Shown here piece by piece: positions 14,719 through 22,481 of a stretch of DNA of 53,990 bases. The number at the start of each line of letters is the position of its first letter. Position 1 is the first letter of the stretch. A program made the position numbers and the translations under genes. The notes under the pieces were generated by a model. That model made no database searches and had not been told where the DNA came from. It saw only the letters and a program-made list of their open reading frames with translations. Source of the stretch: a virus; IMG/VR virus record IMGVR_UViG_3300036766_001883, positions 1 through 53,990 of that record. One strand, 5' to 3'.

Positions 14719-17700
14719 ATGACGGTCGGGGAAGTCAGAGCCTTGATGGTGGCGGATGTCTCGCGGTTCCGCGCGGGACTGACCCAGGCCGACGCCTTGC
14801 TGGCCGATATGGGGGCGAAGGCTGCTGCGGCGGGCGCATTCCTGGGGGGACTTGGCGCAGCCGTTGGGGCCGGCCTCGGTATCGCAGTGAGAGAAGCCGC
14901 TACGATGCAGACCGCCCTGGCGGACCTGAACCGCGTACTGAATCTGACGGATCAGGAGCTCGAGCAGGTCAGCAAGCGGCTGGATGAATTGCACATCGCC
15001 ACCGGGATCGCGGACGAGGCCTTATCCCGGACCCTCGCCAATATCGCCAGGGCTGGAATGACGGGGGCCGAGGGATGGAAGGTCCTCGAAGCCTCGATGA
15101 AAGCCGCGGTGGCGGGCCGCGCCGATGTGGAATTGCTGGGCAGCGCGATAATCTCGATCATCCGGGCCTATAACCTCAGCGCCTCCGAAGCGGGGAATGT
15201 CACCGACACGTTGTACCAAGCGAGCATCAAGGGACGCATGAGCCTGCAGGAGGTGTCCGAGGCTCTGAAGAGCATGGGGCCGATCGCATCGCAGTTGGGC
15301 CTGACTATACCGGAAGTGAGCGCGGCGTTGGCCACTACGACCACGGTGGGATACGACGCGGAGAACAGCATCATGGGGTTGCAGCGCGCCATGATCAACC
15401 TGACCAACCCTGGCAAGCAACTCCAGGCTGCGATGAAGGCGGCGGGATATGAGACAGGGCACGCACTGATCGAGGCGAGGGGATTCGCGGGGGCGATTCA
15501 GTTCTTGACCGAGGCGGCGGGCGACGACGAGCAGGCGATGATCCAGATGGCGGGCGGCGCCCGGGCCTTCAAAGCGATCGCGGCACTGGCTGCGGACGGC
15601 GGGGCATTGTTCGCGCAGAAGCTGCAGGAACTGACCGACTCGGCCGGCTCGGTGGATGCGGGGTTCGCCAAGATGCAGGCGACGCTGGAATTTCAATGGG
15701 GGACGTTCAAGGCGGCGATCAAGGAGGCGGCGGAGGCGGTTGGAAATGTCTTCCTGCCGCCGTTGACGGCCCTGGCGGCAGTGATGAGAACCGTGGTCGC
15801 GGCAACGCTGCTCATACCTGGCCCGCTTCGGGCCGTTCTCTCGTGGGCGGTTGCCCTGGGGGGCGGGCTACTGGCGCTGATAGGCGGATTCATTCTGCTG
15901 AGAACGCACCTTGGAGGTACCGTCGTGCTTTCGGTCCAGGTAGTCGCGGCGTTCGCGCGGATGGCACTGGGGGTGGTCGGAGGATCGGCGGCGGTCTCGG
16001 CGGCGCTGGGGGGATTGCAGGCGGCGTTGATAGGGACCCGCGTGGCGGTGGAGGCGTTCTTCATTTCACTGGGACCCATCGGATGGGCGGCGGCCTTGGT
16101 GGCCGCGATCGCGGGCGTGGTGGGCGGACTGATTCTGTGGAAGCGCCACCAGGCGGAGGTGAACAAGCAGACGGCGGACTCGATCCAGTTGACGAAGGAG
16201 CAGACCGAGAACCTCAAGACGATGCTGGCCGAGTTGCAGAAGTTACAGGCGGCGCGGGCAAAAGGGGAGGCAGCGGGCAAGCCGCCCGATGTGACCGGCC
16301 TGCAAAAGGAGCGCGACCTAAACAACGAGATTGCCAAGCAATATCCGCAGTTGCTGGATTACTACGACAGGGCGGGCAATGCCCATCTGCTGATGGAGAA
16401 GGCGGTCACGGCGCTGACGGCGGCTGAAAAGAAGCACCTGGCGGAAAGCAGACGGTCGGCAGCAGAGGCAATGGCGGCAGCGGCGCAGCGGCGGTCCGAT
16501 CTAGCAGACGAGTTGGAGATCCTGGGGAAACTGCGAGAGGCATTCGAGGCGCTGCCAGCGGGCCGGCAGGAGACCCTCGCACTGCACTTCGGCCCGGGCA
16601 AGACACCGGCCGAGTACCTGAAAGATTTGCAGGAGCGCGAGGCGGCCCTGGCGCTCAAGATACGGGAGGCGACCGCGGAGTACGAAAAGCGGAGGGCGGT
16701 GTTGGTCCTGCTGGGGTGGACAGCCGACAAGGTCGCGCGCGAGCAGGCAGCGGCGCAGGCAAAAGCGGCGGCAGAGTTTGCGCGCGGGACTCAAGAGCGT
16801 CTCGCGCAGATCGACCAGGAGGCGACGGCCTTGCGACGGCTCGGGGTGGTGGCGGCCGAGGTGGACCAGTGGGTGGCGATGCGGCGGCTGGTGGTGGCGC
16901 AGCAGAACGCGGACGAGGTTCTGGGCATCTACTCGAAAGTCTATGAAGCCGAGGGCAAGCAACACCAGGCCCGAGTGGCCGAGATCAAGATCGAGGCCGA
17001 TGAGTTACGGAAGCGGGCGACCGAGGCGAAGATGCCGGCGCCGGAGGTGGGGGCACTGGTGGCGCGGTTCGAGGCCGGAGAGTTGCGCAAATTGGGAAAG
17101 GAGAGAGCCGACGAGGCAAAGCAGCATGCCGATGCGGCCCTGGCGGCTGAGGGAGAGTTGGCGGAGGGATTGAAGGGCTACGCGGGGCGGATCGCCGGGG
17201 TGCGCGAATACTACCACAACGTGCGGCTGCGGCAGATCCGCGCAGAGGCGGAGGAGATCAAGCGCACCATGATCGAGGGGGGCAAGTGGACGGCGGAGGC
17301 AGAGATCAAACTGCGGGAATTGGTGGCGCAGAGGACCGCTGAGCTCGCAAGGGATGAAGCCCGGGAGAAGGCTGAGGTCTTCGCCAAGACCGCCGAGGAG
17401 TTGATGAGCAACTGGGAGGCTCTCAACTCGGCAATGCGGGAATCGGGGCGGATGCGGACGAGCGAGTACCTCATGCAGTTGGCGATGCAGTTGGACATGA
17501 TCCGGAAGATACACCAGGCGCAGGACCAGATGGGGCAGCCGCGCGGGATGCTGGAGAAGGAGCGGAGCCTGGCGCAGACGATCTACTCGGAGCGGCAGCG
17601 GATGATCGGCGAGTTGGGCAATGCGGAGAGGCGGCTGGCGGAGGAGCGGAAGCGCTGGGGACAGGAGGAGTTGGAGCAGCGGCGGCGGGTGCACGAGGCG

Positions 17701-18345
17701 GAACTCTCGATGGTCGGCCTGCAGTTCCAATACGAGCGCGATGTGCTGGAGGCGACCGGGAGGGGCGGTCCGGAGGCCTTGGCCGGGATCGCCAGGGACG
17801 AACTGGCGGCCTTGCAGCAATACAGGCAGACGCAGATGCTGACTGCCCAGGAGCGGCTGGAATCACTGCAGCGAGAGCGGGAGTTGGCCCTGGAGATCGG
17901 AAAGGCGCCGGGCGGCGCCGGCGTGGGCGCGAGGGGGATGCTGGAGGATATCTTCGTTGCGATGAAGCAAGCGCGCGAGGAGATGGCGCTGGAGGAGAAG
18001 CGGGCATTTGAACAGCGCCGGGGCGAGGCAATGGGGGAGATCACGGGCATCGAGAGAGAGCAGATGACTCTGCGCCAGCAGATCGCGCTGACGGGCGGGA
18101 GCATCGCGGATGCGGCGAGGCGGGTCTTCTCAGAGATCCGCAGCCAGTTGGAGGCGATAGGCAGGATCAGCATCGCCCCTTCGCTGCAGCCGGCATTTGC
18201 AGGGGCGGGCAAAGCCGCCGCGGGGCAGAAGGTCTTCAACTTCTACTACCAAGGCAAGCGGGTGGAGGCGCCTGCCGATGTCAACCGGCTGATGGACGAG
18301 ATCGCGGCCCGGCTGGAACGGGAGCAGCGGTTTGCGAGGGAGTGA
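14719..18345 (+). CDS. Tail tape measure protein
   Basis: The longest gene, 1208 residues. The N-terminal 330 residues match TP901-type tape measures (MVADVSRFRAGLTQADALLA; NIARAGMTGAEGWKVLE; TLYQASIKGRMSLQEVSEAL). Two hydrophobic regions (about 352-395 and 447-475, the latter ISLGPIGWAAALVAAIAG) may enter the host membrane at infection. The rest is long coiled coil rich in Glu, Arg and Ala. Length fixes the tail length; at about 1.5 angstrom per residue this gives roughly 180 nm. No lysozyme or peptidase domain is evident. Confidence 0.88.
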   Translation: MTVGEVRALMVADVSRFRAGLTQADALLADMGAKAAAAGAFLGGLGAAVGAGLGIAVREAATMQTALADLNRVLNLTDQELEQVSKRLDELHIATGIADEALSRTLANIARAGMTGAEGWKVLEASMKAAVAGRADVELLGSAIISIIRAYNLSASEAGNVTDTLYQASIKGRMSLQEVSEALKSMGPIASQLGLTIPEVSAALATTTTVGYDAENSIMGLQRAMINLTNPGKQLQAAMKAAGYETGHALIEARGFAGAIQFLTEAAGDDEQAMIQMAGGARAFKAIAALAADGGALFAQKLQELTDSAGSVDAGFAKMQATLEFQWGTFKAAIKEAAEAVGNVFLPPLTALAAVMRTVVAATLLIPGPLRAVLSWAVALGGGLLALIGGFILLRTHLGGTVVLSVQVVAAFARMALGVVGGSAAVSAALGGLQAALIGTRVAVEAFFISLGPIGWAAALVAAIAGVVGGLILWKRHQAEVNKQTADSIQLTKEQTENLKTMLAELQKLQAARAKGEAAGKPPDVTGLQKERDLNNEIAKQYPQLLDYYDRAGNAHLLMEKAVTALTAAEKKHLAESRRSAAEAMAAAAQRRSDLADELEILGKLREAFEALPAGRQETLALHFGPGKTPAEYLKDLQEREAALALKIREATAEYEKRRAVLVLLGWTADKVAREQAAAQAKAAAEFARGTQERLAQIDQEATALRRLGVVAAEVDQWVAMRRLVVAQQNADEVLGIYSKVYEAEGKQHQARVAEIKIEADELRKRATEAKMPAPEVGALVARFEAGELRKLGKERADEAKQHADAALAAEGELAEGLKGYAGRIAGVREYYHNVRLRQIRAEAEEIKRTMIEGGKWTAEAEIKLRELVAQRTAELARDEAREKAEVFAKTAEELMSNWEALNSAMRESGRMRTSEYLMQLAMQLDMIRKIHQAQDQMGQPRGMLEKERSLAQTIYSERQRMIGELGNAERRLAEERKRWGQEELEQRRRVHEAELSMVGLQFQYERDVLEATGRGGPEALAGIARDELAALQQYRQTQMLTAQERLESLQRERELALEIGKAPGGAGVGARGMLEDIFVAMKQAREEMALEEKRAFEQRRGEAMGEITGIEREQMTLRQQIALTGGSIADAARRVFSEIRSQLEAIGRISIAPSLQPAFAGAGKAAAGQKVFNFYYQGKRVEAPADVNRLMDEIAARLEREQRFARE

Positions 18346-18354
18346 GGAGCGATG

Positions 18355-19212
18355 TCAATAGCGGAGACGACTGAGGAGCGCATCGGTGAACTGCAGAAAG
18401 GCATCGCCCAGGACCAGGGCCTCGAAGTGGAGACCGATTATCTTGTCGCCGTATCGGCCCTCGCCGTCGGACACGGAGTCAGCCAAGGTCCCAAGCCAGA
18501 TGGCACCGCGGGCCTTCTGCCCTACTTCGAAGGCGCCCATTGCGCGCTCGATAAGGTCCCGGCTCGGCGGCGCCCAGTCGAATGGTTCGTGGCGCAGGAA
18601 TTCATTGATCGAGGATCGGGCCTCCAGTGCATCTGCGCCAAATTGCTCATCGGTGCCCGAGGCATAGACCCGCAAGCGCTGCAGCCTTTCCACGGCGACG
18701 TGGGCTTCCTGGATATAACGGGCACGGGCTTCCTTTGCAGCCTCGGTTCGCGGTTGGGGCCAACGGGCGAGGGGTCTGAAAGGGAAGCCGGCGCGCCGGA
18801 GACCGTCCTTCGCGGCAATCACGCCGCTTATGGCATCCTTGTCGTGCTGGGTGCCGCGTCCGCTGGCCGTCTCGACCAGGCGTGCGGTCCCACGTATCCC
18901 CCGGGTCGCCGCATCCGCTGCATCGCGCAGTACCCGATACCTGGATGCCCCGGTGTGGGCATAGAGTGTCGAGGCCTCCTTCTTTGTTGCCTCCGCGCCG
19001 TTGGCCAAGCAGTGGAGAAGGACGGTGTTGGTCCGGTCGATGCGGACGCAAATGTAGAAGGTATCCAGGAGGCCATGGAGTTCGGCCGCGATCAGCCGCG
19101 CCTCGGCACTCGGACTGGTGGAGGATGGGCGAACCTGACGAGCCTGGAGTTGGCTCCCAAGGGCCGCCACCGGAAGGACGGCAATGACAAGGAGTGCGCG
19201 GGTTCTGAACAA
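18355..19212 (-). CDS. Reverse-strand secreted protein in the tail module (moron), unknown
   Basis: A 285-residue protein on the strand opposite to the tail genes. It starts with a probable signal peptide (MFRTRALLVIAVLPVAALGS) with an alanine-rich end, followed by a helical, Arg/Ala-rich mature part. TTG start after AGGGAGGTAACATAGA, an excellent ribosome binding site on this strand. The opposite forward frame is also open (18352-19293) but has Cys/Pro/Gly-rich noise and no family feel. The gene converges with the tape measure, nine bases apart. Independent orientation and export suggest a lysogenic conversion gene. Function is not recognised. Confidence 0.6.
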   Translation of the reverse strand: MFRTRALLVIAVLPVAALGSQLQARQVRPSSTSPSAEARLIAAELHGLLDTFYICVRIDRTNTVLLHCLANGAEATKKEASTLYAHTGASRYRVLRDAADAATRGIRGTARLVETASGRGTQHDKDAISGVIAAKDGLRRAGFPFRPLARWPQPRTEAAKEARARYIQEAHVAVERLQRLRVYASGTDEQFGADALEARSSINEFLRHEPFDWAPPSRDLIERAMGAFEVGQKARGAIWLGTLADSVSDGEGRYGDKIIGLHFEALVLGDAFLQFTDALLSRLRY

Positions 19213-19306
19213 TCTATGTTACCTCCCTGGTTGAAGGCTGCCAGCAAGAAGCGTGCCAAGGCGGCCCTCCAGAGCATTTATGCCATGAATTGAGGCCGAA
19301 ACAGAG

Positions 19307-19684
19307 ATGGCGAGCAGTTGCTATTTGAGTCTGCCGGACGATTCGGAGAAGACGTATCTGGACGAGGATCCGGAGTCCTACGACGACGGGCCGCCGGACC
19401 GCCGGATGTCGTCAGCGGAGACGATCGGCGGCGGGCGGGTGTGGCAGGACTTCGGGGCCCAGGATGTTGACCGGACGATCCGGGTGCGGACGGGGTGGAT
19501 GACGCAGGCGACGCTGGACCTCTTCAAGGCCAAGTTCGCCGTCGTTCCCCAGGCGTGGAAGTGGGCCGACCACAAGGGGCGGGCTTACCTGGTGGTATTC
19601 CGGAGCATCAAGCCGGAGCGGATCCGGGGATACGAGGCCTACCGGGTGGAGATGGTACTCGAGGTGATGGAGGTGGTCTCGTGA
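19307..19684 (+). CDS. Tail protein downstream of the tape measure (distal tail-like)
   Basis: A 125-residue protein: MASSCYLSLPDDSEKTYLDE at the start, then GRVWQDFGAQDVDRTIRVRTG, WMTQATLDLFKAKF and a C-terminal IRGYEAYRVEMVLEVMEVVS strand pair. This layout, a small beta protein describing a tail ring, fits distal or baseplate-edge proteins that follow tape measures. Recognition is by context and pattern only. Confidence 0.6.
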   Translation: MASSCYLSLPDDSEKTYLDEDPESYDDGPPDRRMSSAETIGGGRVWQDFGAQDVDRTIRVRTGWMTQATLDLFKAKFAVVPQAWKWADHKGRAYLVVFRSIKPERIRGYEAYRVEMVLEVMEVVS

Positions 19685-20037
19685 TCCGGGTTCTCGATCG
19701 GCGGGATGAGGCGGCCGCCAGAAGGGCAACGGCGGCGCGCGGCTTGGCGGGCCTGGGGCGGGCGGCCTGCAGGCCGATGCACAGGGCGGCGGGCCTCCGA
19801 CCCGCGCAACCCAGGGCATCCTGGCGCAACATTTCTTGCCTGAAATGGGCGATTTCGGCCCACAGGGGCATTTGCAGGCTTTTGGGGCGCTTTTCGCCCA
19901 TGCGAACGGCGCAACCAGGCCGATTCTGGGGGCAGATTGCAGCGAGATCGGCCTGCGACGATGTGCGCGCGGCCGGTCCAGATACCCTCCAAGAAACTAC
20001 ACACTCTGCACACTGTACATTCGGGAGGGCAGGATGA
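19681..20037 (+). CDS. Doubtful ORF in a 350-bp gap
   Basis: GTG 19681 overlaps the previous stop (GTGA), and the frame is open for 118 codons. The first 20 residues (VIRVLDRRDEAAARRATAAR) look protein-like; the rest is rich in Cys, Arg and Ser without pattern. The DNA between 19840 and 20030 is less GC-rich and has short inverted stretches such as GGGGCGCTTTTCGCCC. It may be mostly non-coding, perhaps carrying the start signals for the gene at 20034. Low confidence. Confidence 0.25.
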   Translation: MIRVLDRRDEAAARRATAARGLAGLGRAACRPMHRAAGLRPAQPRASWRNISCLKWAISAHRGICRLLGRFSPMRTAQPGRFWGQIAARSACDDVRAAGPDTLQETTHSAHCTFGRAG

Positions 20038-20504
20038 GGACCGAACCGATCGCGGATGCCCGCAATGAGGCCAAGTGGCATGCACTCTACAGGCGCTGGT
20101 TCCACCGCGTGCTTGCCCGGGCGGGCTGGAAACTCTCGATCGTCGGCGATCCGCACCTGGACTCGATGGCCGAATACAGCGTGGTGGTGCCGCGGCGCGA
20201 ACTGGTTCTCAAGTTCCGCACGGACGTCGCGCCGGATCCTAAGATCGCGGCGCATGAGATTGGGCACGTGATGGTGGCCCATGTCCAGGTCTGGGCCGAT
20301 CACATCATCGAGCAACTGCCGGCCGCCGTCCAGGACCTCGCGCGCAGGGGTATCAAGGACGCGCTCGAGGAGGCCGCGGAAGATATCGGGATGGCGCTCG
20401 TCGAGGCTTACAAGGAGACGGACGCCGGAGGGCAGGCCCATTCGGCAGGCTCAGGGCAGGGAGGCAGAGGCAATGTCAAAGCAGGTCGCGCGATACGAAA
20501 GTGA
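20034..20504 (+). CDS. HExxH zinc metallopeptidase-like protein
   Basis: A 156-residue protein with AAHEIGHVMVAH: HEIGH at residues 74-78 gives two zinc ligands and the general base. A following helix, DALEEAAEDIGMALVEAY, offers Glu as third ligand, as in gluzincin-like small peptidases. GGGAGGGC precedes ATG. The last 25 residues (GGQAHSAGSGQGG) come from a REP-like repeat (20438-20457), so the C-terminus has been altered by an inserted element. It lies among tail genes; a virion-borne or host-directed protease is possible. The substrate is unknown. Confidence 0.65.
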   Translation: MRTEPIADARNEAKWHALYRRWFHRVLARAGWKLSIVGDPHLDSMAEYSVVVPRRELVLKFRTDVAPDPKIAAHEIGHVMVAHVQVWADHIIEQLPAAVQDLARRGIKDALEEAAEDIGMALVEAYKETDAGGQAHSAGSGQGGRGNVKAGRAIRK

Positions 20505-21183
20505 CGGAGTGACGCCGGCGCAGGCGTCCTACGACGAGGGATCGGTGCTGGACGGCGCGGCGACGACCCCGCGGCGCCTGTGGTGGAAGAACATCTCCAC
20601 CGCCTCGGAGATCCTGGATAACTGCCGTTTCCGGCGGCTGCAGTTCGGAACCAACGACGGCCTGGACTTCTTGCAGATCGCCGACGATGTGCCGATCGCG
20701 GCGCCCGGCGCTGCGACCCTCAACCTGGCTGCGGGCTCCGAGCTCGAGGTCGGGACCTATAAATACGCGGTGACCTTCTACACGGCCAACGGCGAGACCG
20801 AGGCGGGGGTCGAGGCCGAGATCGTGACCAGCAGCGGCAACGAGCGGGTGCAACTTTCGGCGATCCCGACGGGGCCATCGGGGACGGTCGGCAGGAAGAT
20901 CTACCGGACGGCGGTGGGCGGGGCGCAGAAGAAACTGGTCGCCGCGATCGCGGACAATACGACTACGACCTATCTGGACCAGGTGCCGGACGCCAGCCTC
21001 GGAGCGAACGCCCCATCGCTCAACACCTCCGGGTCGCCCGGCACCTGGGCGACTGCGAACATCACGGTGGGCGATATGGCGGTGGGCGAATATGCCGCCT
21101 GCTGGATGCGCTACAACGTGCCGGGCGGGACGACCCAGGTGGGCAACCCGCGCAAGGCATACGTGCAGTTGGAGGAGAGCTAG
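20473..21183 (+). CDS. Tail or baseplate protein with fibronectin-like domain
   Basis: A 236-residue protein. The middle has a typical phage beta-sandwich: LEVGTYKYAVTFYTANGETE, then VQLSAIPTGPSGTVGRKIYR and DNTTTTYLDQVPD. A closely similar module is in the large protein at 27976. The C-terminus (MAVGEYAACWMRYNVPGGT) resembles the ends of structural proteins. Starts inside the 3' end of the peptidase gene, with AGGCAGAGGCA upstream. Probably a tail-tip component. Confidence 0.6.
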   Translation: MSKQVARYESDGVTPAQASYDEGSVLDGAATTPRRLWWKNISTASEILDNCRFRRLQFGTNDGLDFLQIADDVPIAAPGAATLNLAAGSELEVGTYKYAVTFYTANGETEAGVEAEIVTSSGNERVQLSAIPTGPSGTVGRKIYRTAVGGAQKKLVAAIADNTTTTYLDQVPDASLGANAPSLNTSGSPGTWATANITVGDMAVGEYAACWMRYNVPGGTTQVGNPRKAYVQLEES

Positions 21184-21223
21184 AGGCATAGCGGAGCAGC
21201 GCGCGCCTGAAACGCGCGCTTCG

Positions 21224-21320
21224 AACTGAATAGATCGCCCAAGAGACCAGGGTGGCCACCCTGGGGCCGAAGGGCCGAGCCCGACAGACTCACGTGAGGG
21301 GTCTGCCGGGCTTTTCTTTT
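21224..21320 (+). terminator. Leader cassette 3: AACTGAATA, hairpin, terminator
   Basis: AACTGAATA (21224-21232), the perfect palindrome CCAGGGTGGCCACCCTGG (21247-21264), then a terminator GCCCGACAGAC (21279-21289) with GTCTGCCGGGC (21301-21311) and TTTTCTTTTGGGC. The order equals cassettes 1 and 2. The post-stem tail matches cassettes 1 and 4. An extra hairpin GCGCGCG/CGCGCGC lies upstream. It stands 28 bases before the tail gene start. No consensus promoter is seen. Confidence 0.65.
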
Positions 21321-21347
21321 GGGCGGCGATCCAAGGAGGAGGATGAG

Positions 21348-21881
21348 ATGGAGATCTGCGATCAACTGAAGTGGCGCTGCGTCACCACGCTGCGCAAGTA
21401 CCGCGCGGACATCGCCGAGTACATCGCGCGGCACGGGAAGGCGGAGGGCGAGCGGGTCTTCGAGGTCGAGAACGCGCCCCACGAAGAGCGCACGATCCAG
21501 GGGAACCTGCTGCTGCGCGAGGGCGTGAAGGCGATCTTCGATCTGCTCGTGGGCAACACCGAGACGGCCTTCAGTGAGGCGAACGCGCGAATTGGGGTCG
21601 GGGATTCGACCACCGCGGCAGCCGACACGCAGACGGGCCTGCTGGGCAGCAACACGGCCTTCAAGGGAATGGACACGAGTTACCCGATAGTCGGGGCGCT
21701 CGCCGACAAGAAGGTGACATTCCGGGCCTCATTCGGCGCCAGCGAAGGCAACTTCGCGTGGGAGGAGTGGACGGTTGACAACGGGTCGTCGGCCAACAAG
21801 AACCTGAACCGGAAGGTCGAGGCGCTGGGCCAAAAGAGCGGCGGGACGTGGCAGCTATCTTGTGACATCTCACTTGCTTAG
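21348..21881 (+). CDS. Tail-module protein, paralog of the gene at 23918
   Basis: A 177-residue protein with GGAGGAGGATGAG before the start. Shared with the protein at 23918: a GNLLLREG segment, (I/L)GVGDS with TQTGL, a FRASFG...NFAWEEWTVDNG core and NLNRKV near the end. Such proteins with a GVGDS motif are common near the phage tail tip and are thought to be structural. It ends four bases into a convergent HNH gene. Confidence 0.65.
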   Translation: MEICDQLKWRCVTTLRKYRADIAEYIARHGKAEGERVFEVENAPHEERTIQGNLLLREGVKAIFDLLVGNTETAFSEANARIGVGDSTTAAADTQTGLLGSNTAFKGMDTSYPIVGALADKKVTFRASFGASEGNFAWEEWTVDNGSSANKNLNRKVEALGQKSGGTWQLSCDISLA

Positions 21882-22435
21882 ACCCGACGTTGGTCTGCGT
21901 GAGGTCGGTATGGCCGGTCTGATTTTCGCCTACGAATGTAGGAGAGGATGTTTGCTTGCCGACGACATTTCTTGCACCAGGAGTCGTGCGCATCTGCCGA
22001 AGGAGCGCGAATGCCAGGCGAGAACTCGTCTCGCGGTTTGATGACAAGACACCGATGGCATTGCTTCTGCGTCGTGGAGCGGTAGGTGGCGTGGGTCTGG
22101 CTATGGGCGCGATGAGATTTGATGAGCACAAGATTGGAGGGGTCGTTGTTCATCCCATTTCCGTCTTTGTGATGAACCACCTCGCCCGGCTCAAGCGGGC
22201 GACCGAGGTGCTGCTCCATGACGTAGCGATGCTCATAGACCTTCCTTCCGTTGAGGCCGAATACATGATAGCCCCTACTCACGCAGCCGCCCTTCCACCG
22301 CGGATGTCTCGTCCCCCGCTGGGCCATTCCGAGACATTGGGGCGAGCAATAGATCTGAGGTCTGTGGCACGGTCTGTAACTTTGCCCGCAAATAGGACAG
22401 GTTCGGTTCGCCCGCCAGAGAGCTCGAGGTTTCAT
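21878..22435 (-). CDS. HNH homing endonuclease, reverse strand
   Basis: A 185-residue protein. Zinc ribbon at the N-terminus (CPICGQSY...CSPQCLG), then the phage HNH core (YEHRYVMEQHLGRPLEPGEV, VHHKDGNGMNNDPSNLVLI), and a C-terminal zinc knuckle (CHRCL, CKKC). It has its own promoter on this strand: TTGCCC, 17 bp, TATCAT with an upstream TG, just before the ATG. The stop overlaps the end of the tail gene by four bases. It is a selfish insertion between two tail genes. Confidence 0.85.
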   Translation of the reverse strand: MKPRALWRANRTCPICGQSYRPCHRPQIYCSPQCLGMAQRGTRHPRWKGGCVSRGYHVFGLNGRKVYEHRYVMEQHLGRPLEPGEVVHHKDGNGMNNDPSNLVLIKSHRAHSQTHATYRSTTQKQCHRCLVIKPRDEFSPGIRAPSADAHDSWCKKCRRQANILSYIRRRKSDRPYRPHADQRRV

Positions 22436-22481
22436 GCGCCTGATGATAGCACACTAAAGGGCAAGGGGCAATAGGTGCCTC

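Noticed and set aside
18352-19293. Long forward ORF opposite the reverse-strand gene
   Set aside because: Residue composition is irregular (Cys, Gly, Pro runs) with no domain, while the reverse frame has a signal peptide, good ribosome binding site and helical pattern.
22436-22481. Remnant of the upstream tail gene beyond the HNH gene at 21878
   Set aside because: No sequence resembling the end of the 21348 or 23918 proteins is found there, unlike the endolysin case.
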